Assembly (NCBI RefSeq): GCF_046054155.1
Contig: NZ_JBEQCT010000002.1
Span: forward strand, 558,001-622,000
Length of the DNA: 64,000 nucleotides
From: Celerinatantimonas yamalensis
GTDB taxonomy: Bacteria > Pseudomonadota > Gammaproteobacteria > Enterobacterales > Celerinatantimonadaceae
Reading direction: 5' to 3'
Positions 16,460-26,184 of the stretch are shown here, one piece after another (position 1 is the stretch's first letter; each line of letters begins with the position of its first letter). Under the pieces are notes generated by a model. That model was not told the DNA's origin, made no database searches, and saw only the letters and a list, made by a program, of their open reading frames with translations. Position numbers and translations under genes: made by a program.

Positions 16460-18259
16460 ATGACTGAACTAGCCCCGGCTATCTCACTGATTGCCGCAAT
16501 CTCACTGGCTGCCCAATGGATTGCTTGGCGCCTCAAACTCCCAGCTATTCTTTTTTTACTAGCAGCAGGTCTACTGCTTGGACCTGTTAGTGGCATATTA
16601 AATCCTGATCAATTACTCGGGCCGTTGTTATTTCCATTGGTTTCAGTAGCCGTTGCGATCATATTGTTTGAAGGTGCTTTAACGCTGCGCTTTAATGAAA
16701 TTCGCGGTTTGGTCAAAGTGGTTTGGAATTTGGTCAGCCTTGGTCTCATCAGTACTTTTGTTATTCTCGCTATTGCCTGTCACTTATTGTTAGGGATCTC
16801 CAGTGAGGTGTCGTTACTTTTTGGCGCGATCATGGTTGTTACGGGCCCTACTGTAGTCACTCCAATGCTGCGCACCATTCGGCCACGCTCCGAGTTAGAT
16901 AAAATCCTGCGCTGGGAGGGGATCATTATCGATCCATTAGGCGCTATCTTTGCGGTCTTAATGTTCGAATTTGTCATCGTTCAAGCCTCTCAAGAAGCGG
17001 CCGTACATGGTTTAACCATTATTAGTAAAACCATCGGATTAGGTGGAACTCTCGGGCTCGGCGCTGGCTACGCCATTGCCGAGTCATTAAAACGCGGTTG
17101 GTTGCCATTGTACCTGCGTAAATTTGGTGTGCTTGCCATTGTCCTGCTGGCGTACGCTTTAAGTGAGCATTTGCAACATGAATCAGGTTTATTGACGGTC
17201 ACCGTGATGGGCATGGTGCTGGCCAACCGCTCAGATGTTGATATTGCTGACATCATAGAATTTAAAGAGGATCTGTCGGTTATTTTAATTTCGGCGCTCT
17301 TTATTTTGTTGGCCGCTCGGGTCAACCTTGATAATTTGCTTGCATTAGGTTGGCCTTTATTAGCGCTGTTAGCCGTGGTGCAGTTCATTGCCCGGCCTTT
17401 TGGCGTACTCATTAGCGCTTACACCCCTAAACTCAGCTGGCGAGATCGCGCTTTTTTGTCATGGATTGCCCCACGAGGAATCGTTGCCGCGGCCGTCAGT
17501 TCACTGTTTGCACTGCGCCTCGAGCAAGCCGGGATTGCCGACGCCGACAAGTTAGTATCACTCTCTTTCGCTGTGATTATTGCCACAGTGGTTTTGCAAA
17601 GTTTAACGGCTGGTCCCATTGCAAAATTATTAGGCGTCGTGCAGGAAACGCCTCGAGGAGTGTTGTTAATCGGCGCTAACACATTATCGCGGGCCATTGC
17701 CAAAGCCTTGCAAAAGGCCAATTTTGAAGTGCTTTTAGCCGATCCGGTATGGGAGAACTATCGACTCGCCAGAATGGACGGACTGAATGTGTATTATGGC
17801 AATCCACAATCAGAGCAAGCGGAAGCGACACTCGACCTCTCTTCAATTCGCCAAGTGTTTGCGCTGTCGCCAAACCGCCACCAAAATGCGATTGCGATTA
17901 CCCACTTTGCGTATCTGTTTACCCCAGAGCAGGTCTATTCAATCCGCTCGACCCAGGGAAAAGGATTTGCTAATCAAGAAAGCACGACGTTTCGCGCGCG
18001 TCAGATCCTATTTTTAGAAGATTGTACCTTTACCAAGTTAAATACGTTGATCAAACAGGGCTGGCAGGTCAAAGCCACCAAGCTCAACGAGGCCTTTGAT
18101 TGGCAAGATTATCAGCAACGGCAAAAAGACGCGTTACCGTTGTTTATCATCGATCAAAAAGAGGTTCTCACACCAGTGACTGACGCCGAGCAAACGCCAC
18201 AACCGGGAGAAACACTGATCGCTATCTCGCCACCAAGCGAGCCTAAAATGACCAGCTAA
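16460..18259 (+). CDS. CPA1-type Na+/H+ (cation/proton) antiporter with C-terminal nucleotide-binding domain
   Basis: Inner-membrane exchanger, probably for Na+ or K+ against H+. The 599 residues have about 12 hydrophobic helices from 5 to about 385 with the Na_H_exchanger signatures LFEGALTLRF and GPTVVTPML. The Asp-containing segment GIIIDPLGAIFAV and FLSWIAPRGIVAAAV follow. A Rossmann-like TrkA-N/RCK segment starts near 398 (GVLLIGANTLSRAIAKAL), implying control by a nucleotide or redox state. The ATG at 16460 is preceded by a purine-rich GAGCGAAAATA; an earlier in-frame ATG at 16394 would add 22 poorly conserved residues. First gene of the accessory block. Confidence 0.88.
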   Translation: MTELAPAISLIAAISLAAQWIAWRLKLPAILFLLAAGLLLGPVSGILNPDQLLGPLLFPLVSVAVAIILFEGALTLRFNEIRGLVKVVWNLVSLGLISTFVILAIACHLLLGISSEVSLLFGAIMVVTGPTVVTPMLRTIRPRSELDKILRWEGIIIDPLGAIFAVLMFEFVIVQASQEAAVHGLTIISKTIGLGGTLGLGAGYAIAESLKRGWLPLYLRKFGVLAIVLLAYALSEHLQHESGLLTVTVMGMVLANRSDVDIADIIEFKEDLSVILISALFILLAARVNLDNLLALGWPLLALLAVVQFIARPFGVLISAYTPKLSWRDRAFLSWIAPRGIVAAAVSSLFALRLEQAGIADADKLVSLSFAVIIATVVLQSLTAGPIAKLLGVVQETPRGVLLIGANTLSRAIAKALQKANFEVLLADPVWENYRLARMDGLNVYYGNPQSEQAEATLDLSSIRQVFALSPNRHQNAIAITHFAYLFTPEQVYSIRSTQGKGFANQESTTFRARQILFLEDCTFTKLNTLIKQGWQVKATKLNEAFDWQDYQQRQKDALPLFIIDQKEVLTPVTDAEQTPQPGETLIAISPPSEPKMTS

Positions 18260-18282
18260 ACATCTTCCCGGCCAATGCCTAC

Positions 18283-19104
18283 CTACTGCGCGGCTCGAGC
18301 ATAGCGAGCTGCTTGTTCAAACAAGTTCAATTCAGGGCGAACCCCAGTATAGAGGGCAAATTGCTCAACCGCCTGCAAGGCAAATACTTCGCTACCGGTA
18401 ATAATCGTTTTGTTGCGCTGTTTGGCAAGCTCAATCAGCGGCGTTTTAGAGGGGCTAGCCACCACGTCAAAGATCACTTGCGCACTATCCACTCGCGCCT
18501 CACTAAAAGCCAATACCTGTGCATCCGCGCCAGTCATGCCCAGCGGTGTGGCATTAACTAATAGGTCTGCAGCGCAGTCGTCGGCACTTGCTGCCCACTG
18601 ATAATCGTATAATTGAGCCAATTTACGCCCAGCTTGTTCATTGCGCGCCACAATAACGCCTTGGCGAAAGCCAAGATGATGGAGCGCGCCGGCAACAGCT
18701 TTGGCCATGCCGCCACTGCCTTGCAACGCAAAAGTGAGTTGATTGGAAACCTGATAGTCTTTCAGTAGCGTTTCGATTGCCAAGTAATCGGTGTTATAGG
18801 CCTTTAAATAGCCATTGTCATTGACGATGGTATTCACTGATTGGATCTGCGCCGCCGATGGCATCATCTCATCAACTAACGCTATCACATCCTCTTTAAA
18901 AGGCATCGAAATGGCGCAGCCGCGTACCCTAAGTGCCCGCACCCCTGCAATGGCCGCCGCTAAATTATCAGTGGTAAACGCTTTGTAGAGGTAATCCAAA
19001 TCCAGCGCTTCATACAGGAAATTATGAAAACGCGTCCCAAAATTTCCTGGGCGAGAGGCCAGTGACATACAGAGGATGGTATCTTTGGTAATTTGACGAG
19101 TCAT
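18283..19104 (-). CDS. Shikimate dehydrogenase-like protein (SdhL, HI0607 type)
   Basis: NADP(H)-dependent dehydrogenase of the AroE superfamily. The 273 residues open with TKDTILCMSLASRPGNFGTRFHN, the signature of the HI0607/SdhL subgroup rather than true AroE. Substrate-binding GCAISMPFKEDV, ESVNTIV-like QSVNTIVNDNG, YNTDYLAIETLL and the dinucleotide loop QGSGGMAKAVAGAL are all present. SdhL enzymes are much less active on shikimate than AroE, so the true substrate is uncertain. It stands alone, convergent with the antiporter gene and divergent from sgrR. Confidence 0.85.
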   Translation of the reverse strand: MTRQITKDTILCMSLASRPGNFGTRFHNFLYEALDLDYLYKAFTTDNLAAAIAGVRALRVRGCAISMPFKEDVIALVDEMMPSAAQIQSVNTIVNDNGYLKAYNTDYLAIETLLKDYQVSNQLTFALQGSGGMAKAVAGALHHLGFRQGVIVARNEQAGRKLAQLYDYQWAASADDCAADLLVNATPLGMTGADAQVLAFSEARVDSAQVIFDVVASPSKTPLIELAKQRNKTIITGSEVFALQAVEQFALYTGVRPELNLFEQAARYARAAQ

Positions 19105-19212
19105 TTGGGTGATCCTTTTTCAATCAATGAGTCTACTTGCATGAATCACCAGCATGCCTTAAATTGAGGAAATTAAAAATGGTTAGGATCGTTGAGAGTT
19201 TGTTCCTCCTTT

Positions 19213-20982
19213 ATGTTGCATCGCCGAATATTACACTACTACGTACAACTACTTGAGCATTATGCGCTGGATGCCTGTGATGTGACCCTCGCTGAACTAG
19301 CCGAATTATTCAGCTGCACGCCCCGTCATGTTCGCGCGCTGCTCAAACAAATGCAACGTCAAGGTTGGGTCAGTTGGCAGGCGAGTATCGGTCGAGGGCA
19401 TCGTTCTATACTACAATGCCTTATCAGTCAAAAAGAGCTTCAACAGCAACAACTGCGTCAATTAGTTGAACAAGGAAAGCTTGCCGAAGCCTTGCAACTG
19501 GCGGGAGAAGCGCCCCAGCAATTGCATCAACGATTAGTTGAAAAACTAGGCTTTAGCACTCAGCATGGCCAACAAATTCTGCGTGTCCCCTACTATCGAC
19601 AGATGCCAAATCTTGATCCTAGCCAGTGGTTACGACGCTCGGAACACCATCTATTGCGACAAATTTTTAATGGTCTAACACGATTTAAAGAAGAGACCCC
19701 TTATGTAGGCGCTGATTTGGCACACCATTGGCATCAGCGCGATGCACTGACATGGCAATTTTATCTGCGCCCAAGTGTATATTTTCACAATGGCCAGCGC
19801 CTGCAAGCTGAAGATATCGTGGCATCATTAATTCGCGCGCGATCCCACGCATTGCTATCGAATATTCAGCAGGTGCAATGTGCGGCCGGCCAAGTGACAA
19901 TTAAACTCAGCGAGCCCTTGCCTAACCTACCCTTGTTGTTAGCACTGCCCAGCGCATTGATTACACCAGCCAATCAGGCGGAAATTGCCAATTTTGCCAG
20001 TCATCCTATCGGTACTGGCCCATATCAAGTGATTAAAAACGATGCTTGGCACCTGAAATTTCAAGCCTTTGAGCACTATTTTGGATGGCGCGGTCTTCTC
20101 GATGAAATTGAAATCATTCACTTGCCAGACGCTTCGACATCATCTGATCACACTCAACAACCGCCCCTCATGCATGGACCTTCGGCATGGTTAAGTTCAA
20201 GATGTAGTGATGATGCGCAGTTTCAGTCCCGCTCCATCACACCAGAACAACCATCATCAGTCTCAACTCAAGAAATGTTTCTGGAGCAAGGCGGGTATTT
20301 TTTACTCTGTGATAGTGTCAGCCCCCTTTGGCGGGAACCATCACAACGCTGTTGGCTCCAACAATTGTTAAATCCCTACCAACTTGCGACTCACTTATCC
20401 CCAAACTTTCGTCACCTATGGGTACCGACCACTAGTTTGTTGCCAAGCTGGCACCATCGTTTAATGACAAGCCCATCCTGCTCGCCGTTTACTGATATGG
20501 ATACCTCCTCGTGGGGAAGCATAACGCTAGGCTTTTACGCCGATCACCCTGAGTTTAAGATGCTCGCACACATCATGCGCCAATGTTTAGCCACCCAACA
20601 AATTCATCTTAAGATTATCGAACTGCCCTATTCCCAATGGGTTAACGCTCAGGCGCAGGTCGATATTTGGTTGGGAACCGTTAATTTTCCAGCGCCAGAG
20701 GCATGGCATGTGGGAACTTGGTTACTCGCTACTCCGCTGCTTCGTCAAATGATAAGCGGCGGCGATATGCAACAATTAGAAATTTGGCAGCAACACTGGC
20801 AAAATGGTCAATACAGCTCCGAGCAGCTACTTGCCAAAATTGTTCAGAGTGGCTGGCTACAGCCACTCTTTCATCATTGGATGAAATTATCAGGCCCCAA
20901 ACAAGCACATGGATTTCATCTCAATAATCTGGGTTGGTTTGACTTTCAGAGTACTTGGTTTGAGCCGCCCTCATTAGCATAG
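19213..20982 (+). CDS. sgrR: SgrR-family transcriptional regulator with solute-binding domain
   Basis: Probable regulator of the glucose-phosphate stress type. The 589 residues combine an N-terminal winged-helix domain (about 1-100; LAELFSCTPRHVRALLKQMQRQGW) with a family-5 solute-binding domain from about 110 (ILRVPYYRQMPNLDPSQWLRRSE, SHPIGTGPYQVIKN). It ends with LNNLGWFDFQSTWFEPP, very close to the end of E. coli SgrR. No SgrS-like small RNA gene fits in the 108-base gap upstream, and no setA is adjacent, so the regulon differs from E. coli. A TTG at 19192 is an alternative start; neither has a strong ribosome-binding site. Confidence 0.85.
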   Translation: MLHRRILHYYVQLLEHYALDACDVTLAELAELFSCTPRHVRALLKQMQRQGWVSWQASIGRGHRSILQCLISQKELQQQQLRQLVEQGKLAEALQLAGEAPQQLHQRLVEKLGFSTQHGQQILRVPYYRQMPNLDPSQWLRRSEHHLLRQIFNGLTRFKEETPYVGADLAHHWHQRDALTWQFYLRPSVYFHNGQRLQAEDIVASLIRARSHALLSNIQQVQCAAGQVTIKLSEPLPNLPLLLALPSALITPANQAEIANFASHPIGTGPYQVIKNDAWHLKFQAFEHYFGWRGLLDEIEIIHLPDASTSSDHTQQPPLMHGPSAWLSSRCSDDAQFQSRSITPEQPSSVSTQEMFLEQGGYFLLCDSVSPLWREPSQRCWLQQLLNPYQLATHLSPNFRHLWVPTTSLLPSWHHRLMTSPSCSPFTDMDTSSWGSITLGFYADHPEFKMLAHIMRQCLATQQIHLKIIELPYSQWVNAQAQVDIWLGTVNFPAPEAWHVGTWLLATPLLRQMISGGDMQQLEIWQQHWQNGQYSSEQLLAKIVQSGWLQPLFHHWMKLSGPKQAHGFHLNNLGWFDFQSTWFEPPSLA

Positions 20983-21011
20983 CGCGGCTTCACTGCTCAA
21001 TGTTATAACCT

Positions 21012-21752
21012 CTAATGAGCCCTGTTAGATGGCAGCTCAATGGATCGATACCAGTTATAGGTGCCATAGAGACTATTGCCTAGATAGGCAACCCACATCA
21101 CCAGCACCGCATAAGCTTGTGGATTAAACTCTCCGGCAACAACCCACATCCATATCGACAGGATATTGACCACAATCCAACCAAGCCACTGCTCCCAGTA
21201 ACCCTTCACCATTAGAATCATGGCAAAAATACTGATCACATTGGTGGCCGAGTCCACATAAGGCATCGCATCATTGGTGTAACGCACCAAATAAAAACCA
21301 TAAATAGCAATCGACAGTCCCATCAGCACTAAGTAGATAACACTTTGACGCAACGTCAATCCTTGTACTTTCACTTCACTCGATTGCATATGCCGTGACC
21401 ACCAATAGGCACCGATAAATTGAAATGGAAAATAGACTAAAAAGTTCAGAGCCGCATCACCATAGTAGGTTGAATAATAGGCTGCCGCACCATATAAAAA
21501 TGCGTTAACCAAACCAAACTGAAAGTTGGAAAGCTTACGCATATTGATTAAAAAGACACAGATAATCCCAGTCAATCCCGCTAAAATATACACGAGCCCT
21601 AAGCTAGTAAGATGCAATAATGAACCATCAATAATTGAGGGCATCATCACCGCAAGGCATAAGATCAGCAACGTCAATTTTTGCTTACCGGTTAAATCAA
21701 TAAAATCAGAGATTACTAACTTGGGGTTAAATGCTCGAAGTGTCGCGTTCAT
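21012..21752 (-). CDS. pnuC: PnuC-type nicotinamide riboside transporter
   Basis: Inner-membrane facilitator for a vitamin B3 or related precursor. The 246-residue protein has about seven hydrophobic helices and PnuC signatures: GLVNAFLYGAAAYYSTYYGD and the WEQWLGWIVVNILSIWMWV motif, whose W/N residues bind nicotinamide riboside. A strong AAGGATG precedes the ATG at 21752. Convergent with sgrR. No thiamine riboswitch is visible upstream, which favours nicotinamide riboside over thiamine as substrate. Confidence 0.88.
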   Translation of the reverse strand: MNATLRAFNPKLVISDFIDLTGKQKLTLLILCLAVMMPSIIDGSLLHLTSLGLVYILAGLTGIICVFLINMRKLSNFQFGLVNAFLYGAAAYYSTYYGDAALNFLVYFPFQFIGAYWWSRHMQSSEVKVQGLTLRQSVIYLVLMGLSIAIYGFYLVRYTNDAMPYVDSATNVISIFAMILMVKGYWEQWLGWIVVNILSIWMWVVAGEFNPQAYAVLVMWVAYLGNSLYGTYNWYRSIELPSNRAH

Positions 21753-21918
21753 CGATCATCCTTGAAGGAAAGCCATTATAAGGGTGTGATCGATTCTATA
21801 GCGAGGTCTCAAAAAAGGAAGCATTTTTCATGCAATGGATAATATCGGCGTATCGCAACTTAAGTATGCTGATCATCAATATATCCAGCACAGCATCGGT
21901 CATTCTGCCCCAAATACA

Positions 21919-21944
21919 AAAGCGCACCCCCTTGGCTGCGCTTT
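21919..21944 (-). terminator. Probable terminator after katG
   Basis: Stem AAAGCGCA/TGCGCTTT with a 10-base C-rich loop, 32 bases past the katG stop; on the minus strand it is followed by TTTTGT. Confidence 0.6.
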
Positions 21945-21975
21945 ATATAAAATACTACCAATGTTTAAAATAACG

Positions 21976-24153
21976 TTACGCAAGATCGAAGCGATCGAGT
22001 TCCATCACTTTCACCCATGCTCTGACAAAATCATCAACAAACTTTTGCGAAGCATCATCGCTGCCATACACTTCAGCCAATGCGCGAAGCTGTGAATTAG
22101 AACCAAACACCAAATCAACACGCGTCGCTTGCCATTTCAGCTCACCACTGTTGCGATCATGGCCAGCAAAAATAACTTCATCATCCGATTGAGCACTCCA
22201 AACCGTGTTCATATCCAATAGATTCACAAAGAAATCGTTGGTTAGTGACTCTGGGCGGTCAGTTAATACACCATAATCGCTGTTATCGGCATTAGTATTT
22301 AACACGCGCATACCGCCGACCAATACGGTCATCTCTGGTGCAGTTAAGCAAAGCAGTTGGGCTTTATCCACCAGCAACGCTTCAGCGGTCATATTTACAC
22401 GCGGCGCTTGTTGGTAGTTTCTAAAACCATCAGCAATAGGCTCAAGGTAACTGAACGAGAGTTCATCAGTTTGTTCTGCGCTAGCATCCATCCGTCCTGG
22501 CGTAAACGGCACCACAATCTGGTGATCCGCACTTTCTGCTGCCTGCTCAACCCCCACGCCCCCCGCTAACACAATAAGATCGGCTAACGAGACCTTTTTA
22601 CCATCTGTTTGCGCTTGGTTAAACTGCTCGCTGATATCGTCTAACACCTGTAACACAGTCGCTAATTGATCCGGCTGGTTAACCATCCAATCTTTTTGCG
22701 GAGCTAAGCGTATCCGCGCCCCATTGGCCCCGCCGCGCATATCCGAGCCACGAAATGTTGCAGCAGATGCCCAAGCAGTCGAAACCAACTCACTGACCGA
22801 TAAGCCGCTGGCGCGGATCTGAGCTTTAAGAAACTCAATATCATCAGCATCAATCACCGGATACACAGCCGCAGGGATCGGATCTTGCCAAATCAACTCT
22901 TCTGCAGGCACGTCTGGGCCAAGATAGCGGCTACGAGGTCCCATATCACGATGAGTTAATTTAAACCATGCTCGTGCAAACGCATCGGCGAACTGCTCAG
23001 GATTTTCATAAAAACACCGTGAAATTTTCTCATAGGCAGGATCAATTCGCAGCGCCAGATCCGTTGTCAGCATGGTTGGGCGATGTTTTTTGCTCGCATC
23101 ATGTGCATCTGGTACCGTGTTATCAGCATCTTTAGCAACCCATTGATGAGCACCTGCAGGGCTTTTTGTCAATTCCCACTCATAGCCAAACAAGTTTTCA
23201 AAAAAGTTATTGCTCCACTGCGTTGGCGTGGTCGTCCACGTCACCTCAAGACCACTCGAAATGGTATCGCCTGCTTTACCCGAACCATATTGACTCTTCC
23301 AGCCTAAACCTTGCTCGGTCAAACCCGCTTTTTCAGGGTCGTCACCGACCAGTGCTGCATCGCCCGCACCATGTGTTTTACCAAAGCTATGCCCCCCGGC
23401 AATAAGCGCAACCGTTTCTTCGTCATTCATCGCCATACGAGCAAATGTCTCACGAATATCCGTGGCAGCCGCTAGTGGATCAGGATTGCCATTAGGCCCT
23501 TCAGGGTTGACATAAATAAGACCCATCTGCACCGCTGCTAGAGGGTTTTCCAGCTCACGCTCACCGCTGTAGCGCGTATCATCAAGCCAGGTGGTTTCGT
23601 TACCCCAGTAGACATCTTCCTCCGGTTCCCAGATATCTGCTCGTCCCCCAGCAAAACCAAAAGTCTTAAAGCCCATCGACTCAAGTGCCACATTACCGGT
23701 CAAAGTCATCAAATCAGCCCAAGAGATCTGCTGACCATATTTTTGTTTAATCGGCCATAATAAACGCCGAGCTTTATCTAAGTTAACGTTATCAGGCCAG
23801 CTATTCAGAGGGGCGAAGCGTTGACTCCCCGTTCCACCACCACCACGACCATCATGCACACGATAGGTCCCGGCGCTATGCCACGCCATACGGACAAACA
23901 GGGGACCATAGTGACCAAAGTCAGCAGGCCACCAATCCTGAGAATCAGTCATCAATGCACGCAAGTCGGCTTTGAGCGCATCTAAATCAAGATGCTTGAA
24001 AGCTTCAGCATAATCAAACTCAGGCGCTAAAGGATTCGATTTCTGGGTATGTTGATGCAAAATTGACAAACGGAGTTGATTTGGCCACCAATCTTTGTTC
24101 GTCGTCCCGCCACCAGCACTGTGATGAAATGGACACTTGCTCATATCAGCCAT
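21976..24153 (-). CDS. katG: Catalase-peroxidase KatG
   Basis: Bifunctional haem enzyme that removes hydrogen peroxide. The 725 residues cover both tandem peroxidase domains. Distal active site RMAWHSAGTYR (Arg, Trp, His) is intact. The Met-Tyr-Trp crosslink partners are present as the Trp in that motif, Tyr in MGLIYVNPEGPNG and Met in IRETFARMAMND. The proximal haem ligand is in IAGGHSFGKTHGAG. No signal peptide, so cytoplasmic. AGGAGAG lies seven bases before the ATG. Adjacent to the accessory ALDH pseudogene and divergent from it. Confidence 0.97.
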   Translation of the reverse strand: MADMSKCPFHHSAGGGTTNKDWWPNQLRLSILHQHTQKSNPLAPEFDYAEAFKHLDLDALKADLRALMTDSQDWWPADFGHYGPLFVRMAWHSAGTYRVHDGRGGGGTGSQRFAPLNSWPDNVNLDKARRLLWPIKQKYGQQISWADLMTLTGNVALESMGFKTFGFAGGRADIWEPEEDVYWGNETTWLDDTRYSGERELENPLAAVQMGLIYVNPEGPNGNPDPLAAATDIRETFARMAMNDEETVALIAGGHSFGKTHGAGDAALVGDDPEKAGLTEQGLGWKSQYGSGKAGDTISSGLEVTWTTTPTQWSNNFFENLFGYEWELTKSPAGAHQWVAKDADNTVPDAHDASKKHRPTMLTTDLALRIDPAYEKISRCFYENPEQFADAFARAWFKLTHRDMGPRSRYLGPDVPAEELIWQDPIPAAVYPVIDADDIEFLKAQIRASGLSVSELVSTAWASAATFRGSDMRGGANGARIRLAPQKDWMVNQPDQLATVLQVLDDISEQFNQAQTDGKKVSLADLIVLAGGVGVEQAAESADHQIVVPFTPGRMDASAEQTDELSFSYLEPIADGFRNYQQAPRVNMTAEALLVDKAQLLCLTAPEMTVLVGGMRVLNTNADNSDYGVLTDRPESLTNDFFVNLLDMNTVWSAQSDDEVIFAGHDRNSGELKWQATRVDLVFGSNSQLRALAEVYGSDDASQKFVDDFVRAWVKVMELDRFDLA

Positions 24154-24186
24154 GCACTCTCTCCTGCTTTTTATATTTGATAATAG

Positions 24187-24259
24187 AAGTATAGATATAA
24201 ACGCCTAACGACTAACCCACAAATTAATTTTATCGAACGCATTAATAGCCCCTGACTAT
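24187..24259 (-). promoter_or_regulatory. Candidate katG promoter with OxyR-like half operator
   Basis: On the minus strand TTGTGG (24222-24217), 17 bases, then TATATC (24199-24194) gives a sigma-70-like promoter. ATAG-N7-CTAT at 24245-24259, the outer shape of one OxyR half operator, is centred about 65 bases upstream of the predicted start. The second half operator is not clear, so this is a suggestion from position and motif. Confidence 0.4.
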
Positions 24260-24494
24260 AAACATAAAATAACTATTTATAATCAATAAGTTATTGTTAT
24301 TCACTAGTTTTTTAAAGTCAAAAAACTCTTACAAATTTGAGTGATAGATCAGAGAAGTAAACATTGGTGGCATATCGGATGATAAAAAATCGCTTCATAT
24401 AAATTAATTTTAATATTTCATTTAACCAACAAAATAAACACAACAAAGATACAAACAAAAGGTATGTGACAAGCAAATAAAACAAAGGAGAGCG
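24260..24494. other. AT-rich spacer between katG and the ALDH pseudogene
   Basis: No reading frame. Very AT-rich, as expected for divergent promoters. Ends with an AAAGGAG ribosome-binding site at 24484 for the former aldehyde dehydrogenase gene. Confidence 0.4.
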
Positions 24495-25989
24495 GTGATA
24501 ATTTACGCCAAACTAGGGGCAATCAATAGCCTTATGACCTTTGCACACCAATATGAAAACTATATTAGAGGAGAGTGGATTCCCCCAATCAACGGTCAGT
24601 ATTTCAATAATAGTAGTCCTGTCGATGGGCAGATTTTCTGTCGAGTGCTCTGTTCAACACATGCAGATATTAAGCTCGCACTTGATGCCGCCCACCGCGC
24701 CAAGGCTAGCTGGGCAAAAACATCGGTCACCGGGCGCTCTAACCGATTGCTAAGACCGATCGTCTCGAAGCAAACCTAGAAGCGTTAGCAGTTGCCGAAA
24801 CATGGGATAACAGTAAAGCAATTCGAGAAACACTAGCCGCTGATATCCCACTCGCTATCGACCATTTCCGCTACTTCACCGGTTGCATTTGAGCTCAGCA
24901 AGACCATGCCGCCGAACTCGATGAATACACGGTTTCCTATCATTTTCATGAACCACTTGGTGTGGTCGGACAGATCATTCCATGGAATTTTCCAATCCTC
25001 ATGGCAGCGTGGAAACTGGCTCCGGCACTTGCCGCAGGTAATTGTGTGGTGTTAAAACCTGCAGAGCAAACGCCTACCTCTATTTTAAAAGTGATCCGCA
25101 TCATTGGCGACCGCTTCCCCAACGGCGTTATCAATATTATCAACAGATATGGCAACGAAGCAGATCAAGCACTAGCAAGTAGCCCTCGCATCGCTAAAAT
25201 CGCGTTTACGGATTCCACGCTGATTGGCTCACATATTTTAAAATGTGCAGCCGATAATATTATCCCATCCACCGTTGAGCTCGGCGGAAAATCCTCCAAC
25301 ATTTATTTTGCCGATGTCCTAAAGCAAGAAGAAGCCTTCATTCAAAAAGCAGTTGAAGGATGAGTGTTAGCTTTATTTAACCAAGGTGAAGTGTGTATCC
25401 ATCACGAGCACTCATTCAAAGCTCGATGTATGATGAATTTATCAAGCGAGTTTTGCTCTCGACCAAGCAGATTAAGCAAGGAAATCCACTCGATTCCCCC
25501 CCAAAATAGGCGCCCAAGCATCACAGGAACAATTCGATAAAATCATCCACTATATGGAGATTGGTCGACGTGAAGGCGCAGAGTTTCTAATCGATGGTAA
25601 AGCGAATGTCCTCAGTGACTTTAGCGATGGCTTCTATATTCAGCCAACTTTACTCAAGGGACAAAATCATATGCGGGTATTCCAAGAGGAGAGCTTTGGG
25701 ATGGTGGTTGGGATTACGACTTTTGATGATGAAGCAGCGATCGCTAACGATACGGCTTAGGCGCAGGCATCTGGAGCCGTGACATAAATTTGGCCTATCG
25801 AATAGGGCGCAATATTGAAGCGGGGCGAATTTGGCTAAATTGCGACCATCAATACCCTGCCCATGCCGCTGTCGGTGGTTATAAAAATCGGGGATTGGCC
25901 AAGAAACCCATAAAATGACATGAGAGCAATATCAGCACACCAAAAATATGCTCGTCAGTTATGACATCAACCCTTTAGGATTTTTCTAA
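24495..25989 (+). pseudogene. Aldehyde dehydrogenase (AldB-like), broken by several frameshifts and stops
   Basis: Pieces in all three forward frames together cover a whole AldB-type NAD(P)-dependent aldehyde dehydrogenase. The start MIIYAKLGAINSLMTFAHQ follows a good ribosome-binding site. Then come HEPLGVVGQIIPWNFPILMA, VELGGKSSNIYFADV, FNQGEVC with the catalytic Cys, RVFQEESFGMVVGITTF, and the C-terminus ending MLVSYDINPLGFF at 25989. Lesions: frameshift near 24755, TGA at 24891, TGA at 25362, frameshifts near 25400 and 25500, loss of one base near 25758, and a further break near 25910. The downstream hairpin is still intact, so inactivation looks fairly recent. Confidence 0.92.
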
Positions 25990-25999
25990 AACCTCGCCA

Positions 26000-26032
26000 A
26001 GATAAGGGATGACAGATTGTAATCCCTTATCT
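26000..26032 (+). terminator. Hairpin after the ALDH pseudogene
   Basis: Perfect 11-bp stem AGATAAGGGAT/ATCCCTTATCT with 11-base loop, 11 bases past the former stop codon. The T-tract is weak, so it may be a terminator or a 3'-end stabiliser. Confidence 0.65.
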
Positions 26033-26184
26033 TATTCGGATCGATCACCGCTATTATGGGTCGCTAAATCATTTCGCAGTTACATGCGCTTAATCAACCG
26101 TTCGCCCACCTCGAATCACCGCGTTATCAACGATAATCACAGCGTAATAACATATTGAATGATCACTGCACTATATTTCAATTG

